From Bicyclus anynana (taxonomy: Eukaryota; Arthropoda; Insecta; Lepidoptera; Nymphalidae): 64,000 bases of DNA. Shown here in pieces: positions 1 through 11,200 of this stretch. The stretch is from the NCBI RefSeq assembly GCF_947172395.1, contig NC_069110.1, positions 1,612,001 through 1,676,000 on the forward strand, read 5' to 3'. The notes beneath the pieces are model-generated. The model searched no databases. It saw only the letters and a program-made list of their open reading frames with translations, and had not been told where the DNA came from. The position numbers and the translations under genes were made by a program. Positions within the stretch are counted from its first letter, which is position 1. Each line of letters begins with the position of its first letter.

Positions 1-1109
1 TCGGATGGGAGAGGTTTTGTTAACCAATAGGGTATATACAGGATGCACGGGAGTATTTCCCATAACTTTAAGGTGTTGACGAGTCCACTTATAGGATAGT
101 CGGTACCATATTATTGTCATCGAATATACGCAAGTAGGTATACCAAATTTGAATCGAAGTTAAATAAAAGCTTGTGTAATTCGTCTACTTTTGGAAGTCA
201 GTTTCAATTTGGCTGTAGAGGTAAGGCTTACAGTAGTCGACAGAGAACGTGTTGGTATGTAAACCTTCAGTTTATACACACACACGCATGGTTTGTTATC
301 TCATGCATCCAAAGCCAACCGGACTTCCCAGAATAGATTGACTATGATGATATATGTATATTGTAATGATATATATTATAATTTATAACCATGTTATGTT
401 TACAACTACATTGTTTATAGGTCATAGGTATACAAAGTATAACTAAGGTTAACCATTAGAACACATTAATGCGTTATATTATCCTTAAAGAGTGAAATAT
501 TGTTTGTCTATATATTACATATATTATGTGTAAATTTATATAAACTTGCGCGTCAACTCAAACACATATGTTAGTGACAGCTTAATATAATGTTAACCAC
601 AGATGCACATAGATGCACATGCGTTTTTAAATTAGTGTAATTATCGGTGCTTTTAAACAGAGGTGTAACACGTCAAAAAGTTAAAATTAAATTAAGTCTT
701 CGTCGGCAAAGACCAGGTCCCCTATTTTTTAATCCCCTGGATGTGGATTCCAATCGCATTTCCAGATGCTTAGGATACGCTCAGCCCACAAACCACAATG
801 CTTCGATCACCGATATCTAGGCCGAGGAGTGTGTTTAACAGTAGACGCCTTAAAGGGTTGTTCCATCCCCCACGTTCTTCTAGCCCTTGGGAAAGCTTCA
901 ACACTTGCCCAAATTTCTGGTTCTATCTTGGAGCCTACAATGTACAATCAGAAGAAAAAATGCGCGAAGTTATTCTGATTTGGAAGCTATTTGTGACACA
1001 ATTGTTATTCTCGATGCCATCCATTCAAACTGAGCTAACAGTAATGCAGTCTGCATATATGTATTTGCCTCTTATTCGTTCCTGTATTCCAATATGCCGT
1101 CCTGATTCG

Positions 1110-1144
<35 letters not shown>

Positions 1145-3013
1145 ATATATATTTGCCGTTTGTAATTAGTTACGGAAACCAGTGGAGGCTACGCATCCTT
1201 GGTAAAAAGTTTCGTTAGGCCTATGCTAGGACCCTCATGCGAATTACGTATGCGTTAATCGTAATTTCACAATTCGATTTTCTGTAGTGTTGCTATATTA
1301 AGATAATTTAAATTTGGCACCTCAACAAAATCACAATTTTCCTTCATAGACACTACACAAGCATACTGTGTTGACGTATCAAGTTTAAGTAATCTAGATA
1401 TAGGCTTATCGTCAAGATGTTAGGCACTAGTGGTCATAAAATAAGTCATATGAACATCGCGCTCTTGGGCGCAAATCGGGCCGGCATGAAAGGTCGTTGC
1501 GACCAAGCCACGTATGCTTTGTGCGTTCTCGCGCTAGTTTTGTGGTGGTAAATGTAGCCTGGCCAGCCAGTGTTACATTGCCAGTACATACTGCATAACA
1601 ACTGCAGTAGCCCGACAATTGGTCGCTTCATGGCTGTAGTCAAACCGTAGCTTTTGCGACCACGTCCAACAATTTAGTCTTGTTCGTGGCCGGCTTACGC
1701 GGGTTCCATTTTAATGTTAGTCGTTAAAGATGACAATCTTACAGCCGTTTTCAATCGCAGTTTAGTTGCTTATCACCGTTATTATTATTTGCTCAAACAA
1801 TACCACACAGTAACAGTATAACAACGCTGTTGAGCAACTTACGATCAGATGCACGTGGCTTATTGAAAATGGCATATAAGATTGTCTTAGGAGATAAGTT
1901 AGATAGGTTAAGCGATATTCGAAAATATTTCTTACTTAAAATTTTAGGTTATGGTAAATATATGTACCGCCTATTTTGAGTACTGCATTTTGTTTTTAAT
2001 CTGAAAATTAAAAGCATCACACATTTTTTCGTTAAAAGAAATCAATTTCAAGTACAAAACGATATCTAAAATTACTTCCGTAAGTTTATTGTATTATTTA
2101 TTTAGGATATTTCGTGTGCCAAAAACTCCAACACTGGGTTTATGACATAATCGGTCACTGCGGCTTTTAATTTAGGAATTATCCACAATGATTCAGTAGC
2201 AATGCTACTTTTCTGTAGGATAATGAGTGAGAGTAGGTGTTTCTTCAATAAAATTTTCGCGGAAAATAGTATAATTAAAGCATTAGTTGTGGTCATAATC
2301 ACTTAAGTATACAGTAGCATTAAGAAGTAGGTATATCAAATTAATTCTATTCAATGTTAATTATTAGAGTGCCCGCCTTTGTTCTATAAGTTTCCATATT
2401 TTGACTCGATATCCGGTTTATTTCGTTATAGGTCGCTATAGAGGGAACTTCTTTATTTTCTCTAGGGCAAGTAACTGTAAATCTATCGATGTTCCCAATA
2501 AAGGATTAAAATAATTTTATTGAAACAAACTCTACATTTGGATTTTTTTTGTTTATTCGTCGCATACATTTACAGGTCATTTTTCGATTTACTAGGCAGC
2601 TATGTGGACTTACACATTTTGAATAAGTCTAGACCATAAAAGACAAAATTTCCTTTTAGTACGCAAAAATATGTGCTGGTATTACAAAAAAAATAATAAA
2701 CTCGACAATAACTTTATAGGAATGTATTTTTCAGTGATCTAAAAATACCAAACAATAAAAAATCATTTAAGACAAATAGTTATTTAAAAAAAATTGGCTC
2801 ATTAAAATGTGACGTCAAAAAATTAGTGCAGCATTGATATTGAAATATTGCATGTGGAACATTTTTTCACCAATTTAAAATATGTTTTAGCCGAGTTTTC
2901 AATCAGTTGTATTGTAAATATATTTGTGTTTTTATTTTGTAACGTTATTTTACTGAATTTGTATTAAATTAGGAATGTGTTGATTAAAAATCAGCATCCT
3001 TAGATACAATATT
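1..3013. other. AT-rich intergenic stretch, no gene seen
   Basis: I see no supported exon on either strand. A TA microsatellite lies at about 1110-1154. A slightly GC-richer patch at 1440-1690 encodes only short unsupported reading frames and may be an old repeat. Confidence 0.6.
1110..1154. repeat. TA dinucleotide microsatellite
   Basis: A run of alternating T and A, interrupted once by CTC. Simple sequence with no coding meaning. Confidence 0.9.
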
Positions 3014-3262
3014 CAGTGGCGGATTTGTCGCCTTAGCCGCTATGCCCCATGCTATGTGTGTAGGTATTAGTAAGTACCATTTTACCTAATAGCCAAGTTT
3101 TAACAAAATCACTTCAGAAATTAATTAATTACAAAGTTTGTAAGGTTTTATTTAATTAAATTGATTTATTTGTTTACTGTTATTGTCAGTCAATTTTTGT
3201 CACGAATGGCTGCCCCTAACCCTTGGCCTAGTCCATTGCGCCTTACGGCAAATCCGCCACTG
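3014..3262. mobile_element. hAT-like MITE, 249 bp
   Basis: The ends are inverted repeats CAGTGGCGGATTTG and CAAATCCGCCACTG (14 bp perfect, with weaker similarity inward). The element is short and non-coding. The CAGTGGCGGAT end resembles hAT-superfamily termini. The flanking 8-mers are not clearly identical, so the target duplication has decayed or the assignment is wrong. Confidence 0.65.
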
Positions 3263-3639
3263 GTCTACATTTAATTGTTGTTTATTTATCTACGGGATGG
3301 TCATATTAAGATATATAGTGAAAAATTAAATAGTCATGTTGTATATTTGTGTTGTTGATTTAATTATATTTTTTGTTTAGTTTATTTTTCATTATAATAA
3401 AAGTTTTAAATATTTATTGTGTTTCATTTACTCTCATATTTCTAGCAATGTCAAATTTCGTTTGATACCCGAACCGAATAGCTACCTTACTCGTAGCTAA
3501 CCAAGTTATCGGTCGTAGTTTTTGAGTTAAGTTAAGAAATGAACAAGTATAATATTTTACCTCTTTATTATATTCCTTTAGAAAAACTGAAATAAGTGTA
3601 GGTATTATCTATGGGCTAAAAATTCGTGAGCCCATGCTA

Positions 3640-3760
3640 CTATAGCTTGGCAACTTCGTTCGTAACACACCCGATGGTCCGCGCGGGTCAGGGGGCGTGT
3701 AGCGATGAATGAAAAACCCACGTCTGATGCACCTCACTTCCCCGCACGAACGATTTCACA
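3640..3760 (+). repeat. Dispersed GC-rich repeat, copy 1
   Basis: This block, with GGCAACTTCGTTCGTAACAC near its start and a central CCGCGCGGGTCAGGGGGCGTG, recurs in reverse orientation at about 28896-29000. It is therefore a dispersed repeat rather than a unique gene. The family is not recognised. Confidence 0.65.
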
Positions 3761-3884
3761 CCCAGGTATATAGTAGCATTGGCTGACGAGCTTTATGTAC
3801 TCGCAAGTGTGGTTGACAACTATGACGTTGGACCATGATAGCTTTGTGAGGTAGCGGATATATTTTACACATTCTATTTTTATT

Positions 3885-4205
3885 TCTTTACAAGTTAGCC
3901 CTTAACTACAATCTCACCTGATGGTAAGTGATGATGCATTCTAAGATGGAAGCGGACTAACTTGTTAGAAGTAGGATGAAAATCCACACCCCTTTCGGTT
4001 TCTAAACATCGTACCGGAACGCAAAATCGCGTGGCGGTACTTTGCCAGTAGGATGGTAACTAGCCACGGTCGAATCCTCCCACCAGCCAGATCTGGATCA
4101 ATTACGAAAACCTCAACCGGCCCAGCCGAACCCAGGAGCTCCGTCTAGTAAATCCACCGCGCATACCACTGCGCCACGAAGACAGTCAATATCGGACGCC
4201 GCCGA
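3885..4205 (-). mobile_element. tRNA-derived SINE, family B, near full length
   Basis: Read on the minus strand, the element starts with a tRNA-like head containing an A-box-like TGGCGCAGTGG and a diverged B box (GGTTCGGCTGG). The body then runs to the conserved segment ending GGGCTAACTTGTAAA. Partial copies occur at 17785-17860, 21320-21515, 29740-29832, 30595-30745, 39530-39730, 44763-44893 and 57003-57180. The polymerase III promoter boxes are read from sequence; the tRNA origin is inferred from them. Confidence 0.75.
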
Positions 4206-7200
4206 TCAATTCGTGACAGCTTTTTTTATATTTTCTTTAGGGCAGTACTAGAAATCATGAGCCCAGTATCCAGATCATCGACTTGGTAGAAAACAAGCTG
4301 CCAGACTCGCTACTTTTGTTTCTCTTACGAGAAAGGTATATATGACGGTTGAAATTACTTCTACAAAAAAGTACCCAAGTCAAATTGAAATACCTAAATG
4401 AGTTTTGATTTGATTTGAAATCCGGGTCACAGCAAGTTATAAAAAAGTATAAGAAGTGAAAAATAAAAAGTCTTATGTCAAACCCTTAACAACTTTATTC
4501 TTGTATACAACATTGATTCTATACTAAAAAAAACAACTATAATATTGCTATTGCGTTTCACAATGTATGCAAGCTTCAGCTTCACCTATACTTTTAACAG
4601 TCTTAACTTATTAGGCAAAGATAAATCATCCCAACCTACGCAAATCACACTTGAAAAAAATTAGTTAAAAAAATTTAATAAAAACCTTAAACATCTCATA
4701 TAATATTTTTTTTAATGTGATGTCAGGAACTTGTGACAATGTGTTACATTTTATTAATCCCTTCCCCCTTATAGTTTGAAGGATGCCCCACTACCGAAGC
4801 TTCCTTTCGTTTTTCGTATGATGAGTTTGTGATTTATCTTAACCTTTAATCTTTCCAGAGCCCGAAGGTAGCGAAATCATTACTTTTCTTACGACCATCT
4901 CTTATAATAGTAGAATATGTAACGGTTACCATTGGCGTGCACTTTATAGATGCAAAACTGCACTGAATACCCTGAGAATTCCCTCCAGATCATGAATTGA
5001 AGAAGGAATTTTGGATTTTGTAACATTGGTACGTGTAATGACGACCCTGATTAAAAACCTTGTGTACTGACGGTTACGTAGTGATAGTTATTACAGTATG
5101 AGTGAAATTTAAGAAACGAAGTGAGTTTTATAAAATGTGAATATTAATACAAAGTTTTTTTATTTATTTAATAGTTACGTACCGTTATGTAGTTATGTGC
5201 CGTTTCATACTCTACTTGAATTAATCTCATGCAATATTATTTGTGCGTAATATAAATTTAAGAGTAGTAGTAGTAAGTAGTCTCCTAACTTATTATATAC
5301 AAAATAGACTCGTGTTTGACACTACTATCATGCATAATTTTAATAAAATCCAGAGCTCTAATTGTACTATCATAGTAAGGCATGTTATTTTATAAGAGGC
5401 GATGCAATGTTGTAATTTATTTTTCAATTATACAATACAATATGCACGTGGATAATATGGCATTACAATAGCTTTTTAATTTCATAATTAAAGTAAAACA
5501 CGAGAGAAGATAAAATAGTTTTTAAAGTATGTCGGCGCATCTCTACTGCGTCTATGGAATCAATCTACAGTTATGGTATCATTTCGTTCAAAAACAAAAT
5601 AAGTTTAAGTTTATTTAAAACTTTATAGTTTCTTTTTAAAACGTTTGTAATTCTTTTGATTATTAAATAAAATCACATGTTATGAAATCTTGTACTATTA
5701 GGAATCTGTGTCGGCGCCGGTAAAACAGTAAAATTAAACACAGATTATAATATTCTGTTTTGATTGAGTCTTGAATCCATAATTAATTAATAAAATGTTT
5801 TCATTAGTAAATATTTTAAATACTTAGTAAATAATGTTATAAGGTTTTCACGGTTCTGAATTTCGACTTTTTTCCATTTTAATTATATACTAAAACTGCT
5901 TAAAGCTATAGTAGGTTTAAGCAGTTGCTAAAACTGGTATGTCAATGTAGCCACAATATAAAAAGTGTGAAAGCATTACAAACATTATGTACGTACTTTA
6001 CAAATATTGTAAAATAGAGGGTTGCTTGTCAGAATTAATTATTAGATTGCAGCAGGAGTTGTAATAACAACTTTAAGACGGAAGCTCTGCCCAAATTGTC
6101 ATACTTAGAATAAAAACTGTGCAGCGGAAATATTTTACTTCTCCCACCTTCTGTCACATTGGTTAAACATATATCGATTTACTACATTGAACTCTTATAA
6201 TAAAAGAACGCGAAATCATGTAGAAAATGTCACTTAAAGCACTTTGCTTTGCTTGCAGTTTTAGTATTATTGGTAAAGAAAATTATACCTAAAGGCCTTT
6301 AAATATAGTCCAATATTCAATAAAATCCGAAATTCAGAGCAAATTCAACCTAAGGATTGCGTTTAAAGTTGAATTAGCAAATGCGACTACTTGCATTGAG
6401 TGCCAAGAAGTTGTGTTTGCCACAAACTTAGTATGTTAAGTGAGGGTGTCGCGCTTTTAGTATGTTGTTTAGCAAAATGGCGACCTCTGTGACGTTAATT
6501 GCAGTATTGACCACTAGGTCAGAAAAATACGAATATGTGGCACTAGAGAAAAAATATTTTATTTAAATTTTGCATACTAATTGATGCGTATTGCTTTTAT
6601 TTAATTTATTACACTAAATAAATAATAATTAGTCAATAAAAGACACATTGTTTGCATGAAATGGTAGAATTTTGAAAATTGAAGCAGCACTCTTTTAATT
6701 TACCACGTACCATACCACATGTGATATCATTCATATGTCACTACTCCTTTATATCTTGAAATTGATTCTCAGGCATTTAAAATGGCATATATACCATATT
6801 ATATAAAAAAAATACAAAAGTTTTACTGACAATGGTATTTTAAATATTTCCAGTCGCAGCTTAAAGTTAGTAAATGACTAGATATTATACAAAAATGTGA
6901 TATAAAGACGAGAGTGCAATATTACTATGCAACATTCATTTTACATTAATTTTATTATGCAAAGTTTAAGACTTTTTTTAACAGACTTCAGCATTCAAGA
7001 AGACAACTCATAATAATAACATTAGCCATAGTGAAATTAATAACTCTAACAAGTAGGTACAATCATTCACCAGTACAATAAAATATTGCAAAAAAGCACA
7101 CAATTTATAATTGACAATTAACAATATCTTTTTCCCATTTTTCTGCTAAAACTTAGCAAATCTGTGTGGCGTAACGCACTTTTTTACAACACAGATCCAT

Positions 7201-7836
7201 AACCACCATTCTCAGAAGACATTGATTCAACAATACACATTTGAGTATTGTTGAATCTCATTTATTTATTCGCTCGGAAAAATAAATCTAAGCGGTTTTG
7301 CACCACACAAACTTATCAGCTTGTCACAGAAGATAGCAAAAAATATTCAAACAAAACATTGTTTTAATTCGATATCTAACAATGTACAAAGACAATACAT
7401 TTTGTGAAATTTGTGTGTCTAGGATTTTATCGCAGAGTAGTTATATGCTGCATTTTCAAATTTCATTTATTAAACCAATAAAATCAGTAATGTAATATAC
7501 ACATTATTTCCCTGGGTGAGATAAAAACCAAGACAGAAAGATTTAAGTCTAATTTAAGTTTAAGTCAAACTTGAATTTGCAGTATCCAATTACTTACCTG
7601 CCAGTTTAATTATATGCTTTGGAGATAATACATTGGGGAAAATACCGTATTTCAAAACTTTGCACTGTCTCAGGCATTACCATTAGGCAATAGATAGAAA
7701 AACAAATCTGTGCGATGTAATGAGAGTGAAGAAATAAAAACAATTTGATAATGATGACTAGCAAAGAGATATATAAATAGATAAACAGTCACTAGTAAGC
7801 TTTTTGCCTAATGATTATACAGATTTATAACATTAC
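4206..7836. other. AT-rich intergenic region, no gene seen
   Basis: This stretch lies beyond the 3' end of the asrij gene and has no supported exon. It contains short hairpins: 11-bp arms at 5894-5904/5916-5926, and 13-bp arms GATTCAACAATAC/GTATTGTTGAATC around 7224-7257. A tail-like TTTGATTTGATTTG segment near 4400 resembles the 3' ends of non-LTR elements elsewhere in the window. Confidence 0.55.
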
Positions 7837-8192
7837 TATCGGACGCCAGCGACTTCGTCTGCGTGGAAATCAATGTAAACTTACAACCCCTATTTCACCA
7901 CTTTAGAGGTTAAATTAAAAAAAAATCTTGAATCACATCAAATTTCATATTTTTTTTAATGATATATAAACAAATTATTAAAACTGTATATCTGAAAATT
8001 GACGACATTCCATATGAACTTTCAACCCCTATTTCACCCCCTTCTCTTTTTATTTTAGGGATAAAAGTAGCCCATATTCTGCTCTAAGGTCCCATTTATC
8101 ATAATACCAAAATTCATCTTGATCAGTTCAGCCGTTTAGCCGTGAAAAGGTAACAGACAGACAGACTTACGCATTTATAATATTAGTATAGA
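7837..8192 (-). mobile_element. Helitron-like element, family 1 (356 bp)
   Basis: On the minus strand it starts TCTATACTAATATTATAAA and ends near a slightly decayed CTAG, after the GTCGCTGGCGTCC type of 3' end. It carries the family block with AACAGACAGACAGAC near the 5' end and a TTTCAACCCCTATTTCACC segment inside. TC...CTAG ends and insertion between A and T are Helitron features. It lies about 58 bp past the asrij stop codon and probably overlaps the 3' UTR. Confidence 0.7.
8049..8054 (-). promoter_or_regulatory. Candidate poly(A) signal for asrij
   Basis: AATAAA on the minus strand about 196 nt beyond the asrij stop codon, inside the Helitron-like element. It is the nearest canonical hexamer that I found; its use is inferred. 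Confidence 0.35.
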
Positions 8193-8249
8193 TAGGCTGA
8201 TGTAAAAATAAGTAATGTTATTGATAACCTTCGGATGGTTACATGTTTT

Positions 8250-11200
8250 CTACTCCATGCTATCTCCGTATTTGTTTGTAGGTTGACGTGACGGTTGAGG
8301 CTCGGGCCTGGCCCTGGTCACTGGTGGGATGTTGCTTGGTTCCAATCTGAAGTGAAAAACAATTTGCACCATAAACAACTGTATATTTTGATTGTGTTGG
8401 ATTAGAAGTTAGATTTTTTCACAGCTCTAAGGGACAGTCTCCTGTAGTATTAGATATGAATTTCAGCTCGATACCTCCACACGTTCTTGAGAAAAAGTTT
8501 CTTGACAGACAAATGGACAACGAAATGATCCTATATGTTATAGGTACCATTTTTTTCCTTTTGAGGTTCTTTGTTGAGTAAAGAGTCCCTTAATGTAGTC
8601 AGGCAACATTCCAGGTTGCCGTACTCTAAACACTAAAACCAGATTTGCATAAAAATCCACCATTACAACAATGAAAATTCAGAATATCGTAGCATTAAGA
8701 TATCCTTTTATTGCTTAGCACCGAAATTTCTTGGTCTCACTGCACAAATCGCAGATGTGGACGACGATGGGTATGGATCCTGTGCTTATGCTTTTGTGCT
8801 GACCCCCAGGAAACTGAGGTCCCATCTAGGAGCCTACCGCATTTACATGATCAGAAAAAATATCTAAGTCAAGCCAAACTATAACACTTACTTATATGGG
8901 TCTTGCCTAGAGTCAGTGTACTCGCTGCGGTTCTTGCGCCTCAGCTCTTCGTAAGACAGCACGGGCCGTGCTGGACCACTCTCTGTTCCGAGGGGACCTG
9001 GGCCTACAATGTTATAAGAGCTATATTACGCTAGCAGACTGATTTTTACCCTTTCAAAATGGTTTCTATTAGTAGTAGTTCTTTTAGGATCATAATTATC
9101 AGCCAATGTATGTCCACTGCTATAGCATATATATGCTTTATATATGCTATATATAAAGGACATCATGAACAGTCTGCATATTTAGTATTTTTATATCTCT
9201 CATCATCATTATCAACCCATATTGGGCTCACTGCTGAACTCGAGTCTCCTCTCAGAATGAGAGGAGTTAGGCCAAATAGTCCACCACGCTGGCCCAATGC
9301 GGATTGGCAGGCTTCACACATGCAAATAATTAAGAAAATTTTCTGGTATGCAGGTTTCCTTACGATATTTATCCTTTAAGCCAGGGTAGGCGAACCTTTA
9401 TGCATCAACGTGCCATTTTTTCTAAAAAATGTTTAATGGGGTCATTGGCGTGCCATCAAATAATTTTGACTTTCTGATTATTTGGAGAATAACAATAATA
9501 AATACTATCAAAACTCTTTATGAAATAAAGTAAACAAAAGAGGTACATTTTGGAATGTTTTTATTACACGCATAAATTAAATTATTGTAAAATTAGTATG
9601 ACTTCTGTTGCTGCAGGTTAGATGACAAATAATTTATGTCAAATACCTAATTTACACATGTTTTATGATCGGCGACGTGCCCAAAATATTGTGTCGCGTG
9701 CCATCAATGGCACGCGTGCCATTGATTCGCCTACCCTGCTTTAAGCTCTTGGCTATCAAAGCTTACCTCTCTTATTACTTTTTATCATTTACAATGCTTA
9801 TAAAATACAAAATACGAAACAAAACATTCTCAAAAATATTGAAATAATATAATCCTCCCGCTTTAGGGTTTGAGACATAACTGGTGGTCAGAGTTGAACA
9901 TTTACACTATGTGTGTTCTCCTTTTCAGCTTTCATCACATTATCATCCTGTGGAACAGCAATAACAATGTTGCATGGCGCTCTGACCTTCTCGAAGTTGG
10001 CTCTACTTCACTGAATCATAGAAAAAAGGTACACGACAAATAGGTGAACCATAGGATCCAAGGGCAGATTTTGAGACACTAAGCAATGTCCTGTCGTCCA
10101 TAATTCCTCAGTGCAGCTACTGTCGCTAACTATCTATAAGACTCAAAATAAGGTACAGAGTCACTCAGCGGGAGATGAACCACAATATGCTCATAGTATG
10201 TCTGTGTTGAATCAGAAGTGGGGAGGTCCTTAGAAATAGCAAAGTGACCTACGTCGAGGACCTGAAGTGGCAATAAGCAGACCCGATGAATGTCAGGGTT
10301 TCAAGATGCTGGGATAGCAATCCTACGCTGAAAAGCAGACGACTCCCTACTAAATGGACTTCTAATATCTAGCGGATTGTAAGAAGCCCCAGGATACTGA
10401 CGGCTCAAGGCTTTGGTGCTTGTAAGTCTTTACTTTAGGCCTAAGGTGCCTATGTATACGTCCATAATCTATTCATATCATTATTAGTAGCTGGATGATG
10501 CTGACGACACTTCATCATCATAATCATCCATTCAATATGAGTATACACACCAGTTTCTTGGCCAGCCCGGTAATGGTCGTCAGAAAACAGCGGACGATCA
10601 GTGTCAAGATCCAGCGAGCTGCCGGGACCTGCGTCACTATACACATCATCTGACCCCGCCCCGAACATTGTATTAGTGCGTTTTGGCTGGATTCTGAAAC
10701 AAGTATTATTTTTTTTGTAAATAATTGTATAGAACACCTGAATTATACAGATTGCCTGTAACACAGGCATCTTTATGTTCCTAGCTTATTCATGCCAAAC
10801 CCACTTAGAAAGCTGATATGTCTTGTGTCAGAGAGTCCCAATTCTTTCAAATCCTTTTGGACCATAGCCAGCCAAGCTGAAGGAAGTCTACTATACCTAT
10901 CAGTTTAAAATAGATTTGGCATGAAAATCAATTCTGTTGTAAATAGGAGAGGAAGGCCAAAGAAGAGATGGTTGGAGTGTGTATGAAAAAAAAGGAAGGA
11001 AGGAAAAAAGTAAAAGGAGTAGCTGATGAATTGACCTATGATAGATATGATAAGAGAAAGACATTTTTAGCAGAATCCACTTAAATGTGTTAAGGGCAGA
11101 GATTTGACTGATGATAATATTTAGAATTTTAGCATATTTTCTCTTATTACATTCTCCAATCAGATGTTCTGGAGCCTAGCTAAGGAATTACTTATTTTTA

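Noticed and set aside
1427..1643. Two overlapping minus-strand frames
   Set aside because: Different frames over the same GC-richer patch, no domain and no splice context.
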